This document shows, piece after piece, positions 1 to 11,750 of a DNA stretch of 64,000 nucleotides. This DNA comes from Cephalotus follicularis (taxonomy: Eukaryota > Streptophyta > Magnoliopsida > Oxalidales > Cephalotaceae): NCBI GenBank assembly GCA_001972305.1, contig BDDD01001002.1:235378-299377 (forward strand). Direction: 5' to 3'. Each line of letters opens with the position of its first letter. Within the stretch, counting starts at the first letter, position 1. Position numbers and translations under genes: made by a program. The notes under the pieces are model-generated. The model saw nothing but the letters and a program-made list of their open reading frames with translations. It had not been told where the DNA came from and did no database searches.

Positions 1-985
1 CATTATGACGATGCCTAGTCAGTGGAAATCCGGAAACAAAGTCCATCGTGATGTGTTCCCATTTCCACTCTGCCACTGGTAATGACTGCAACAGTCCTGC
101 CGGTCTCTGGTGTTCGGCCTTGACCCTCTGGCAAGTCAAACACTTCGCGACATATTCTGCAATCTCGCGCTTCATGCCAGGACACCAGTAAGTCTTCTTC
201 ATATCTTGATACATTTTAGTGCTACCGGGATGAATACTGTCCATAGATTTATGAGCCCGGCGAAGGAACTCATTCTTCAACCCTGGTTCATCTGGGAGAC
301 ACACACGTCCCCGATATCTCAGAAGACCATCATCATGTACTCGAAATTCGGATTCCGATTCTAGGTTCTTCCAAATTCGTTGCAACTCCGGATCGTGCGG
401 TTATGCATCCCTGATGTGATCCAGTAACACTGGCTGGACCTGCATGTCAGCCAAAAAGATTCCCGGTGACTGATTAAATTGAGACCACTCTTGGAAGTCT
501 TCTAACATCTTCCATTGCGACACCATCATACTGGCAACCATAGCCTTGCGGCTCAAGGCATCAACGACTACATTCGCTTTCCTCGGGTGGTATTGGACAC
601 TACAGTCATAATCATTAAAGAACTCCACCCACCTACGCTGTCTCATGTTCAGTGTGTCCTGACAAAACAGGTACCTCAAACTCTTATGATCGGTAAAGAT
701 CTCAAACTGAGTTCCATACAAGTAGTGTCTCCATTTCTGAAGAGCAAACATAATAGCTGCCAGTTCAAGATCGTGAGTCGGGTAATTCTCTTCGTAAGGC
801 TTTAGCTTCCGCGAAGCATAAGCGATCACTGTTCCTCGTTGCATCAACATGCAACCCAAGCCCTTACCCGATGCATTACTATAGACTGCAAAGCCCTCAT
901 TACCCTCGGGTAATGCCAAGATAGGAGAGGAAACCAACCGATCCTTCAGTTCACAGAAACTAGCTTCACAATCTTCATCCCAGAC
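1..985 (-). mobile_element. Ty3/gypsy (Tekay-like) pol fragment
   Basis: Minus-strand reading matches the RNase H part of a Ty3 polyprotein ([11 protein letters not shown]-like strand, [42 protein letters not shown]) and runs on towards the integrase N-terminal zinc region before the window edge cuts it. It closely resembles the same part of the elements at 14775-24913 and 29865-47568, so it is probably a remnant of that family. No LTR is attached inside the window, and its inner end is an abrupt junction with unrelated DNA. It is a broken fossil. Confidence 0.9.
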
Positions 986-1003
986 AAACTAGCTTCACAA
1001 TCT
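957..1003. repeat. 18-bp direct repeat at a junction
   Basis: The 18 bases at 957-974 recur exactly at 986-1003, separated by 11 bp, right where the pol homology stops. A short templated copy at a breakpoint is typical of end-joining repair with filler synthesis. The repeat is seen directly; the repair explanation is inferred. Confidence 0.8.
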
Positions 1004-1704
1004 GCATTGAGATGTATGGGGGAGTTCGCAAGAAGGGATCGTCGCACCCGTGTTGAGGGTTTTAGGCTCTATAACATCTATGACAATTGAAGACATAAAA
1101 TCCTGGCCGGGTACTAGGAGATTTGGAACAAGCGGTTTCCGGGGATATCTCCCATAGTCTCAGTGCGTTGTTAGAATTAAGTTATCGCGGTTTTACCTAA
1201 GGGTGACATTTATCCAAACCCTAGTCCACGGTCAGAGCCGAGATGACGAAGGATATCTGGCACGCAAACCGATAACAGTGATAAAGAACTGGGGCACCGG
1301 TTAACGAATGATAGACGTGGTACTTTTTGGTCTATGGATCCGTATAGATCACACCGGGACTATTAGCTGGATAGTCGTACAAGAACTTTGGGATGTTCTG
1401 AGAAATTTATCATCGTACCGGAAATCCACGGGCCTTTCAGGCCCCGTCCGATTATTGGAAAAGTGACGCATGCTGCACACATGCTCGCTTGGTGGTAATT
1501 CTAGTTTTTAACTAGTATATATTATTTTGACATTAGTGGTTTGTTTTTCGTTCCACTAATAGTCATCTTGATATATAAGAGATTTAAAGCCAGAGCATGA
1601 TTTAATTTTATTAAATCAAAATTAAAGAGAGAGTCTTTAATTTACAAAAGGGAGAAACATTTTAATTTTAGAAGAGACTTTAAAATTATAGAGAACGAGA
1701 AAAG

Positions 1705-1708
<4 letters not shown>

Positions 1709-1751
<43 letters not shown>
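1709..1751. repeat. (GA)n microsatellite
   Basis: About 21 uninterrupted GA units. Reading frames through it give only Ser-Leu repeats and are not genes. Confidence 0.97.
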
Positions 1752-1755
<4 letters not shown>

Positions 1756-2824
1756 ATTTTTATTAAGTCAAAAATGCATTCTAAAATCATTTTTTTTAAA
1801 AACTCTCTCTTAATTTCTCTCACACTCTCTCCCTCATATTCTCTCCCAGCACCTGGCGTGCATTTTAGCCGAGAGAGAGTCTGGGCTTTGTGCGCAGCGC
1901 CCCTTAGGCTCGCGTTTTGGCTGGAGATGGTAACAGCGCTTCGTGCCGGTGTCCTGGTGGAGTCAAGCATCCTTCCCCGGTATGTCTCCTTCCTTCTCTC
2001 TCCCATTTTCTCCTCTCTTTTCTCCCTAACGGCATATCACGTTTTCTGTCGCTCCTTGCTCCTGGCATCTCTTCCACTGTTGATGATCATAGTGGGTGGA
2101 GCCAATCAATGGCTCTATCCATTTTGATCTTTGTTTTACGTTTCCCGTGCGTTTTTTGCCGGTGTTTGTGCGTGGTGAGTCAAATGGGTGAGTTGACACG
2201 TTGGGCTGCTGTGACTGGGCATTCCACACCGAGTCACGGCCAGTCTGGGGTTCGGGTGTGTCGGGCTGGTGTCTCTAAGCCGTTTGGGGGCTTGGCGGCC
2301 ACTGGTGACGAACGACGAGTCAACACCGTGACTCGCCGTTGGCCGTTCTTGGTGGTCCTGGCCGAGTCTAGCCGAGTCTCGCTGAGTCTCGGCCACCTTT
2401 GTGTTCATCGGGGTGTTGGCATCCACATATGTCAAGGCCGGTCAATGGCGTGTTGACCAAGACTCACTAGTCCAAACTCAGTGAGTCGCCGCAGTTGTTC
2501 GCCGTCTTCCGGGGCGCTTCCCGGCATGTCTCTGCCAGAAATGGATAGAGCTGTTTTTTCTGATTAGGATGGTGTCAAGATCGGACCTAACGTGTACTGT
2601 TCGAAATCCAATGGTGTTACCGGTGACCGGCAGTGGCTACTACAATCGGGTAGCGGCAAAGTGGTGGAGCCTCCAACGTTGGTATGATTGCTTCGCTCTT
2701 ACTTTTATTGTTACCGACATGTGTTCGGTTTATCTTTTTGTGCATGCTTGTTCTTGTTTTAGTTCGATTGTTAATTAAACGGATATCCTAGGATTTTCAA
2801 TTTGGTAATAAGATGTAAGTGTGG

Positions 2825-2845
2825 ACCATGACTTTCAGTCATGGT
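2825..2845. other. Perfect 9-bp inverted repeat
   Basis: ACCATGACT and AGTCATGGT flank a 3-base TTC loop, followed by a T run. It can form a small hairpin. No function is evident, and it lies in unassigned DNA 30 bp before the insertion site of element 1. Confidence 0.7.
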
Positions 2846-3217
2846 GTTTTTGAAAAATTAAAATTATACACACCTGCGTTGTCACACCCCGTTATTCCAT
2901 TACATAGACAACATATGTGGTGATATCAGGAATAAGTATATTAATCCAGCATTCCAAATAACAGTTCAAATATATAAGCGGAAGCATTCACATCTTGATT
3001 ATCGAATAAAAGTCATCTACACACAGCCCATACTACGTGCATGTATTATCCAACGATATCGTCATACATAAAGAAAGTACAACCGCAACACAGAGTGTGA
3101 ACCGTTCAATACAATTACAGTACAACATAAGAATAACAACCTTAATAGAAATAGCAACTCTCCAAAAGCTCCAACAGCACCTCCCGTACGCCTTTGCTTA
3201 ATCTAAAATTGTAGGGG

Positions 3218-3242
3218 TTAGCCGTTGTCCTCACTTGGCTAA
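3218..3242 (-). other. Conserved LTR stem-loop block
   Basis: TTAGCC (3218-3223) and GGCTAA (3237-3242) form a 6-bp stem around a loop containing GTCCTCACT. The same 25-bp arrangement recurs at 8053-8077, 12089-12113, 15163-15187, 22595-22619, 39687-39711, 47148-47172 and 62461-62485, the last two with a changed stem base. It is conserved between LTRs that otherwise differ greatly. Confidence 0.8.
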
Positions 3243-4136
3243 GTAGGAAGATAATGCATGTTAAGGAATATATAAATGCATTCCAAGTCCTTTCCCCAAC
3301 TCAATCCTCCAATTCCAGCAGAATTAATCTGTATCATGCATGTTTGGAGGTTCAGTCACTTAATCAGTAAGCTAACTAATTATCTGATTACACCTACTAC
3401 TCCAACAGTAGCTTATCACTAGATCATTAAGTCTATCTTTCACATTATTAAACAACTTCTCTCCACTATTCAATTCCACTTCCAGAAATTAACATGTTTG
3501 CATGTTACAGAAGGTAGGTATAGAGGTGATTAGAACACATATACTTATTGACAACCATAACAACAACTATAATTCAATTTAGAGGCCTATAATCTCAACT
3601 TTTCTTGAAGCCTTTGCTAATTCCATTCCAATTCTAGAAATTTCTAACCTTAGTCATGTTAACAGAAGGCATTCTAACATACTCCTAGTTACATTATTAA
3701 CAATTTACTACATCAGTGGTGAGCTCGGATTTGGGAACTTACCAGGAAAAAATCCAAAGCTTCCAAGTGTCTTGAACACCCCAAATCCTCCAAATGCAAC
3801 TCCTACAATCCTCCAGCAAGTCTCCCTCTATCCTCAGTGTTTTCTATTTCTCAAAACACTAAGGCAGTGTCTATTTATAAGCAAGATGTATCCTCAATCC
3901 CATTTTCAGTCATTAATTCTTCATTCCCTTCCTCCTCCCTCTCTCACATGTTCCCTTCTTTCTCACCTTTCTCCCTTCCCATTTCTGTTTGCAGGTTGCA
4001 GGTCTGCAGAGCACATGCAAAGCAATCATTTTTTTTGCATGTTCTGGTAGCTGCTGTCTCGTATGACACCTGCCCATCATGCACTCCCCTTGCTTCCGTC
4101 ACACAGGCATGCACAGACACCTGTTCTATACCATTC

Positions 4137-4264
4137 CAGTCGACTGTATACACTTGGCAGTCGACTGTCCATTCCTAGCATCAAACAGTCGACTGTTCCC
4201 CTGTGATAGTCGGTTGTTCCTCCATAAACTAGGCAGCCGACTCTTACCCTGTAACAGTCGGCTG
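4137..4264. repeat. GTCGAC-core motif array (alpha type)
   Basis: Six motifs start at 4137, 4158, 4186, 4207, 4234 and 4255: CAGTCGACTG three times, then TAGTCGGTTG, CAGCCGACTC and CAGTCGGCTG. The spacings are 21, 28, 21, 27 and 21 bp. The spacers are not alike. Confidence 0.9.
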
Positions 4265-4412
4265 TTTTGCCTGATTTTAGTTGCTTAAGTTTATTACCTC
4301 AATTGAATTCACCATCACAATTCATATAACAATTAGACATTAAAATTCAAGTAAGTGCATATTTTATTCATCAAGAGTACAATATACACGGATTGAAATT
4401 GCGGTTATTACA

Positions 4413-4424
4413 TTCCCCCCTCCT
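4413..4424 (-). other. Polypurine tract of element 1
   Basis: The minus strand reads GGAGGGGGGAA immediately before the 3' LTR, the expected plus-strand primer of an LTR retrotransposon. Confidence 0.8.
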
Positions 4425-4449
4425 TCAAGAAAATTCGTCCTCAAATTTA

Positions 4450-5760
4450 GCCCTCACATTCCGAACAAGTGGGGAAATGTCACCATCATTTCATCCTCAC
4501 GCTCCCACGTAGCTTCCTCCGCTCCGTGAAAACGCCACAACACTTTTACCATATGAATTGTCTTGTTCCTTAGCACCTTTTCCATTCGATCCACTATCCT
4601 CGTCGATCTTTCTTCATAAGATAATCTAGGACTGATGAATCCAGGGTTGTAGCTCAATATGTGAGATGGGTCAGGCACGCATTTTTGTAGCATGGAAACA
4701 TGAAATACGTTATGCACATCCGACAAACTAGGCGAAAGTGCAATCTGATATGCTACATCCCCCACTCTTTCCAGTATTTCATACGGCCCTACATATCTCG
4801 GTGCCAACTTCCCTCTGAGGCCAAAACGGTGTATCCCTTTTGAAGGCAAGATCTTCAAGAAAACATGATCCCCCTTCTCGAATTCTAGCTTCCTCATCTT
4901 GTCATCGGCGTAACCCTTCTGCCGACTTTGTGCTGCTAGCAGTCGCTTCTTGATTATCTCCACCTTGTCAGTCTTCTCTTGTACCAAGTTCGGTCCCAGC
5001 ACTTGTCTCTCACCTACCTCGTTCTAGCAAATAGGTGATCTGCACTTCCTTCCATACAAAGCTTCATAGGGAGCCATTCCAATGCTGGTGTGAAAACTGT
5101 TGTTGTAGGAGAACTCAATCAGTGCCAGATGATCCTCCTAACTCCCAGCAAAATCAATCATGTAAGCCTGTAGCATATCCTCCAGGGTCTGAATAGTATG
5201 CTCGGGTTGTCTGTCGATCTGTGGGTGGAATGCAGTGCTAAAGTTCAAGATTGTTCCCATCGCTGTTTGGAACTTCTTCCAGAACCTTGAAGTAAATCTC
5301 GCATCTCGATCGCAGACAATACTAACCGGCACCCCATGCAATCTCACTATCTTCCGGATATACAATCGAGCAAGCTTCTCGATAGAATACGTCATGTTCA
5401 TCGGAATAAAGTGAGCAAACTTAGTAAGTCTGTCCACTACTACCCACACTGCCTCATGCTGATTCCATGACCTCGGTAATCCTGACACGAAGTTCATGGT
5501 CACATGCTCCCATTTCCATTCAACCACTGGTAGTGATTGTAGCAGTCCCGTAGGTCTCTGATGTTCAGCCTTCACTCTCTGGCAGGTCAAACATCTTGCT
5601 ACATATTCAACAATTTCTCTTTTCATACCACTCCACCAGTAGTTCTTTTTCAGGTCGTGCCACATCTTGGAACTTCCTGGGTGAACACTGTATTTTGACT
5701 TGTGAGCTTGTTGTAGTAGCTCATTCTTGATGGTCTAATCATTCGGAACACATATCCTTC
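4450..5760 (-). pseudogene. INT and chromodomain region, element 1
   Basis: Integrase features on the minus strand: the zinc-binding part (CLTCQRVKAEHQRP), the core ([52 protein letters not shown]) and the C-terminal GPYEILERVGDVAYQIAL segment. A chromodomain-like end (HMVKVLWRFHGAEEATWE) follows at about 4450-4620. In chromoviruses this domain is thought to steer integration to heterochromatin. Fossil, broken. Confidence 0.88.
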
Positions 5761-5999
5761 CTCGGAACCTCAAGACGCCATCAATACGAATGGAGAACTC
5801 AGAATCAGGGTCTAGGTTCTCACGAATACCCCATAACTCAGAATCACTATACTGAGCAATCAGAATACGCTCCAGAAGTTCCAGTTCTGCTCTCAGACTT
5901 GCCACTATAACTCCACGGGAAACCATGAACGGATTCCATCTCTGAAATTCCTCCAATAGCTTCCACTGTGAAACCATTGCTCCAGCAATCATTGCGTTA

Positions 6000-7660
6000 C
6001 GACTCAGCGCATCAACCACTACATTTGCCTTCCCTGGGTGGTATTGAATGTTACAGTTGTAGTCATTAAAGAATTCCACCCATCGCCTCTGTCTCATGTT
6101 GAGCTCCTTCTGGGAAAAAAATTACTTCAAACTCTTATGGTCAGTAAAGATCTCAAACTGAGCACCATAGAGGTAGTGCCTGCATTTCTGCAAACCAAAC
6201 ACTATGGCTGCCAACTCAAAATTGTGTACGGAATAATTTTCCTCGTATGGCTTTAACTTCCTTGATGCGTATGCAATCACCCTACCATATTTCATAAGAA
6301 CGCATCCTTATCCTTTCCCAGAAGCATCAGTATAGACGGTGAAAACCTCATTACCCTCCGGTAATGCCAACACTGGAGCCGAAATCAACCGACTCTTCAA
6401 TTCTTGGAAACTTGCCTCACAATCATCATCCCACACAAAACTTGACTTCTTCTGAGTCAACTGTGTCAAAGGTGTAGCAAGCTTTGAAAATCCTTTGATG
6501 AACCTTCGGTAGTAGCCATCCAATCCCAAGAAACTACGGACCTCAGTAACGTTCCTCGGTTGGGGCCAATCAATAATAATTTCTATCTTCGAAGGATCAA
6601 CCGACAATTCTTCACTTGACACTATGTGACCTAGGAAAGTCACATGATCCAGCCAAAATTCGCACTTACTGAATTTGGCGTATAGTTGTTCCTTCCGTAG
6701 TGTCTGTAATACAATTCTCAAGTGCTGCATGTGTTCCTCAATGCTCTTTGAATAAATCAGGTTGTCATCCAGGAATATAACAACAAACTGGTCAAGATAA
6801 TGTTGGAACACTTTGTTCATCAGACACATGAAGGCTGCAGGAGCATTTGTCAAACCAAACGGCAGTATCAGAACTTCGTAATGCCCATATCTGGTTCGAA
6901 ATGCGGTCTTCTCCACATCACCTTCTCTGATCCTCAATTGATGATATCCTATTCTTAGGTCAAGTTTTGCGAATACAGTTGAGCCTTGCAATCGGTCGAA
7001 CAACTCCTCAATATGTGGCAGAGGATACTTGTTCTTCACCGTTACTTGATTTAGCAGCCTGTAGTCAATGCATAGCCGCATCGATTCATCCTTCTTTTTC
7101 ACAAACAGAACCGGTGCTCCACACGGTGATACACTCAGTCTGATAAAGCCTTTATCAAGGTAATTCTATAATTGAACCTTCAACTCCTTCAGTTCGGCAA
7201 GAGCCATTCGGTACGGGGCTCTGGATATAGGAGCAGTTCCAGGCAACAGCTCAATACTGAACTCTATATCCCTCTCCGGTGGCAACGAAGTGAGTTCATC
7301 TGGAAATACATCAGGGAATTCACATACAATAGGCACTTGTTCAATATTGGGCGTACCTTTTGTATGATCAATCACATACGCCAAATAGCCTTCGCATCCA
7401 TGCTTGAGATACTTCTGTGCTCGAGTATATGAAATGATCGGAGCAGAAACATTCTTCTCCCTGATAAACTTGCCCTCAGTCCAATCATGAAGGTAAAATG
7501 TCATCATCTTGTTGTAGCAATCAACACAAGCTTGATGAGCATACAGCCAGTCCATCCCCAAGATCACATCGAAATCCCGGATAGGAAACACTATCAAGTC
7601 AGCAGATAATTGGATTCCATCTACCATGATCTCACAATCTTTCATTATGTTGTCAGATAG
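6000..7660 (-). pseudogene. PR-RT-RNase H region, element 1
   Basis: On the minus strand: end of protease ([13 protein letters not shown]), the linker PGTAPISRAPYRMA, RT fingers and palm ([43 protein letters not shown] in place of the usual FIDD) and the RNase H strands. The upstream part of protease lies beyond the solo LTR. Fossil, broken. Confidence 0.88.
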
Positions 7661-8887
7661 AAGTGTCAAACCCCGTTTTTCCTAAGAGGTCAACATCAAA
7701 AGCGGTAAGGCAATCAACACAGAATAATTCAGCTCATGCGATAAACGAATAAACAAAACCTTCGGTAGCGGAAGTAATAACATGAAAAGATGAATTTAAA
7801 CATGTATCACGCATCCCATACTACGTGATACCCAACAAGTTTATAATAAAAACAGAACATCATAGTCGATCGCCCAAAACAGAGCGTGATAAAACAGTAC
7901 AGGATAACAAATAACCCATGTTACAATAATCCAGTTTACATAGTCATTGTTCATTCAGTACATAAAACAAGAGAAATAGCTTAGTCTTCTCCTTAAGTCT
8001 CCTTGTGTGCTCCATATCAAAACCCACTCCATCAATCTGTTACAGTAGGGGGTTAGCCTTTATCCTCACTCGGCTAAGTAGAAAAGTTTATGTATACAGT
8101 TCAAGGTCAAAGGTAAAGCGTATCATGAATGAATGCATAGTGATGCAGTATGGCATGTAATTTTCACAGTGAATATATCTCCGTATGTATATATAAAAAT
8201 ATATGCATGATCACAGTACAGGTATAACCTCATAGGTTATATCAACACAAGCAGTAGTAAGTCCCAAAAAGGAACCAGACAAGCAAGTCGTCATAACCGT
8301 CGCCACCTCCTGGCCCCAACGTCATGCACTCTTACCCCATCCCCGTTTGCGAACGACTTGGAGCAAGTCCTCCGTATGTTGTTTAGCACGGCGGCTAAAC
8401 CAACAGTAGGTTACTAGCACCGTGGCTAAGTAATCAACAGGTTATTAGCACACGGCTAATAATCAACAGGCGCAAGCATTGCACAGTACAAGTCAAGCAA
8501 TAAAATATAATTACTTGATCAAATATATATTTGTTTAAAATACATTACTCCATTCACAAGTTGTGATAAGTTATAAACTTAAAGCAATACATTTGATTGT
8601 GTAACCAGTGCTTTAAAACATTCCTCCATCTTTGGAAATACTTCCCCAATTATTTCGAAAATATATAAAATCATATGTTGACAAATATACATTTTTGCAC
8701 AATAATGATTTTAGTAATCATGCAAGTTTTCCAAGATGGTTAATATATTTTAGAAATCAACCATAATGCAATTCACAGTACAGTAGCAGTTCAAATGCAG
8801 GACAAACATATGCTCAGAATGCACCTAGGGTTGTTGGTAATTAACCTAGGCCTATCACCTTCTCTAAAGGTTCAGTTTCTGTTATAA

Positions 8888-9103
8888 CAGTTGGCTGTTT
8901 TTCCATAACAGTCGGCTGGATCCTTGAGTCAGTCGACTGTTCTTCCCCAACAGTCAACTTGTTCATCATGAGTAATCAGTAGTCGACTGTCTTCCTTCAA
9001 CAGTCGACTGTTCTAGGCAAAAATGCATGCACAGTCGACTGTTCTTACTAGACAGTCGGCTGGATGATCGACTAGTCGACTATTTTACTTAAACAGTCGG
9101 CTG
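8888..9103. repeat. GTCGAC-core motif array (alpha type)
   Basis: Ten motifs start at 8888, 8909, 8930, 8951, 8980, 9001, 9032, 9053, 9073 and 9094. Most are CAGTCGACTG or CAGTCGGCTG with single-base variants. Spacings are 20-21 bp except two of 29 and 31 bp. Confidence 0.9.
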
Positions 9104-9946
9104 TTCTGGGCTGGACAGTACCAGTAATTCACTTCTAAATTCATTCAACAAGCAATTGAAACTTATCCACACATATTCAGACCCCCGAATATTTCCAGTA
9201 ATCATATCATGGTCTAAAACACATCTCACTTCATGCATTATTCTCCGTTTTCATTGTAATTCAAAAGAAACCCAAACATGATATTGCAGGAAAACCAAAC
9301 CAAAACTCCTTCCAAAACTCAGCGTGCATGTTAGGTTATTTATTAACATTAACCACAACATTAACACAGAAGTCCACAACAAAACAACTACACCATTCAT
9401 TTATAACATCATTACTCTTAAACTCAAAATGCATGCATAGAATTCTCTACTATTTCCCCTACCTTTGATTTCAAGTTAGAAATCAGAAGTCCACCTCTTT
9501 GTGTCTCCTTCCCAATGTCTATGAGTCTCCCAGTAGCTCCAACTCCAATTCTAGTAGCTCCAAGAACGGTCCACTAGTTTCAAATCCGAGCTCCAAGCTT
9601 AGCAATGGAGAATCCTCTCAATTTCACACTATTTCCTCTCTCAATTTCTCTGGTTCTTTGGTCTTTCAGTGTCTGGACGAGAAGAGTGAGGAGAGGCGTT
9701 TTATGCACAGACTTTTTCTCTTCCCTTATCCCCTAGCTCCCTCACATGGAACTAAATGCCATCCTCCCTTCTAACACTTGCATGCACACACACATGTCAT
9801 TCCACCCCTTCCCCTCAGTTTCTGTAGGTTCTAGCAGTCATGTGCATGGCATACACGTTTCATGTATCATCAGATGGCGCCTGCAAGATGCTTTTATCAA
9901 TGGCTGCATGTGATCTCGTCACATGCAAATAAAACAGAGCACGATC

Positions 9947-10076
9947 CAGTCGGCTGCCTTTCCTTAGCAGTCAGCTGTTCGCTTGGCAGCCTGTTGCCAA
10001 GTGTCACGATAGTTGGCCAGTCGACTGGTTCATCCCACCAGTTGACTGCTTCCACACGCAGTCAGCCAGTCGGCTG
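9947..10076. repeat. Second alpha motif array of the solo LTR
   Basis: Motifs start at 9947, 9968, 10018, 10039, 10059 and 10067. It lies in the half of the LTR that would be upstream in element orientation, the same place as the second array in the LTRs of element 2. Confidence 0.8.
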
Positions 10077-10339
10077 GTCTGTTGTGCCATTCGACTGCGT
10101 CCCATATAGTTACCAAGTAATCACACTTCTAAATATATAATCGACTTAATATCAATCATCAACATCATCAAATTCAAAAAAAACCCATCATTTTATTAAT
10201 TCCACAAATAAAGCACATTTACATTGTGAAATTACAATACATGAAATTTCCAGGCGTTACAAGAAGACAAGTACCCGCAGGAGTACTCAGCTCCAGTACA
10301 TAAGGTAATCTAGAAGTAATACCATGGAAATTGCGAGCA

Positions 10340-11645
10340 AATTCAAATGCAAATGAATGAATGCGTCGCACCAGGGTCAATCAATACATGAGTTAGTATG
10401 CCAGATATATAAATAGTACCTCCCACAACAGTAGTAGATTCTGGCACATCATATTTAGATAAGGTGTAGACCCTACCTTTCAAAATCCCTTTTCCGGTGT
10501 CCTTTCGCAGTTGAGCAGCCGCAACACTACCACTAGCACCCGCACTTCTCTGTTGGCCGCGTGCTTGATCCCTCATCATTGGGCAATTATTCAGCATGTG
10601 ATCTTGTGAACCACACCTCAAGCTCTTTCCCATATTCTTCTAGCATTCAGTCTCATCATGATTTTGACGACCGCAGAAAGCACATCCACCTGCATTATGT
10701 TGACTGTTTCGGCTAGGTGTCCTTGATCGTGAGTTTCTGCGTCGAGAACCTCCTTGACCTCCTTTGTTAGACTTTGTTGACTTAGCAGGATTATTACTTC
10801 CCTATCCCTGTGACTGTGCGGCCCTCGGTTGATTAGTACGAGACCACTCCGCTCTCCTTTCATTCGCATCTGCTTCAAGAATCATCGCCCTCTCAGCAAC
10901 ATCTACAAAAGAGGTCAGCTGCAACATCAACAGTTTAGATCTGATGTCAGGCTAAAGGCCTTTTAGAAACCTTCAGATCATCCGCGATTCACCCTCCACA
11001 AGATAAGGTGTATGTCTTGCTAGCTCCACAAATCTGGTCTGGTACTGAGCTACTGTCATGTCTCCTTGATGTAACTCCATCAATTCTGTCTTCCATCGGT
11101 CACGCCCTATCTGTGGCACATAAGCCTCAAGAAACTCAGACTGAAATCAATCCCACGTCCTGTCAAGTCCACGAGATTCCCATTTTGCTTCAGTCCTTTC
11201 CCACTAGTAAGTAGCCTCGCCCCATAAGCGGTATATAGCAAAGTTGAGCTTATGCTCATCGGTACATTCCAGGGCAGCAAATATTTTCTCCAAACCTCTA
11301 ATCCATTGCTCGGCCACAGTAGCATTCAGCTCACCCTTGAAAGTCAGAGGATTCTATCTCATGAACCGCTTCAGATCTCGGCTAAATCCACCAGTATGAC
11401 AAGCTTCAGGAGCCTGATGATAGGCCCGGTTAGCCTCGTACATTTGCCAACTTTGTTCCATGTTGGCCGTATTAGCTTCCATCTGTTGTTGAAAGAGGTC
11501 AGCCATGCGGTCAAAGTTACTCCTCTCGTCTTGTACTGGGGGAACACTCACTCCTTCATTCGCTGGCAGACCATTTACATGCATTGGCGGTGCATTGCCT
11601 CATTCGTCGGCTCTACGCCTTCCCCTTCTTCCTCTTCGTAGGTCC
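10340..11645 (-). pseudogene. gag and protease start, element 1
   Basis: The minus strand starts near 11645 (Met-Asp-Leu-Arg-Arg) and carries a gag capsid-like part with QQQMEANTANMEQSWQ, then a CCHC-type knuckle (CGSQDHMLNNCP) and the beginning of protease (TTVVGGTIYISG followed by an active-site-like GATHSF). Gag would form the nucleocapsid of the particle. Fossil, broken. Confidence 0.8.
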
Positions 11646-11735
11646 ATTCAATTTCCTATATGGAATGACATAACCATTAGGAAGCAATTCACTTAATTTC
11701 CGAGAAACTTATCCCAGCTAGCATATATGGAATAT

Positions 11736-11747
11736 GCTCTGATACCA
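11736..11747 (-). other. Primer-binding site, element 1
   Basis: The minus strand reads TGGTATCAGAGC, complementary to the 3' end of initiator tRNA-Met, three bases from the 5' LTR. Confidence 0.93.
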
Positions 11748-11750
11748 TGC

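Larger units (their letters stand above)
986..2879. other. Unassigned non-coding, LTR-like DNA
   Basis: I find no protein homology here. The stretch holds an AT-rich part with a GA microsatellite, a CT-rich leader-like part (about 1790-2040), then a GC-richer part (about 2150-2530) with repeated GAGTC/GACTCGCC words. The insert at 47902-51583 shows a similar set of words in the opposite orientation (CACCTGGC, GAGAGAGA, GTGACTCGCC), so this may be part of an LTR from the same family. The right end is the target site of element 1; the DNA resumes at 13325. Confidence 0.4.
2880..4412 (-). repeat. 3' LTR of element 1
   Basis: 1533 bp, matching 11751-13324 along its length. It contains the conserved stem-loop block (3218-3242) and a short array of CAGTCGACTG-type motifs (4137-4264). 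In element orientation the array lies near the start of the LTR and the stem-loop about 330 bp from its end. Confidence 0.95.
7664..10261 (-). mobile_element. Solo Ty3-type LTR inside element 1
   Basis: It begins TGTCAAACCCCG and ends GGCGTTACA, with a 5-bp target duplication AGAAG at 7659-7663 and 10262-10266. No internal coding region lies between its ends, so it is a solo LTR left by LTR-LTR recombination. It is 2598 bp and related in start, end and internal blocks to the LTRs of element 2. It holds the stem-loop block at 8053-8077 and two alpha motif arrays. It is younger than element 1, whose protease region it splits. Confidence 0.93.

Noticed and set aside
1686-2127. Overlapping frames through the GA and CT-rich stretch
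   Set aside because: Low-complexity translation (Ser-Leu runs) with no homology and no intron or promoter context.
2825-2845. Intrinsic terminator-like hairpin with a T run
   Set aside because: Bacterial-style termination does not apply to plant nuclear DNA. Kept only as an inverted repeat.
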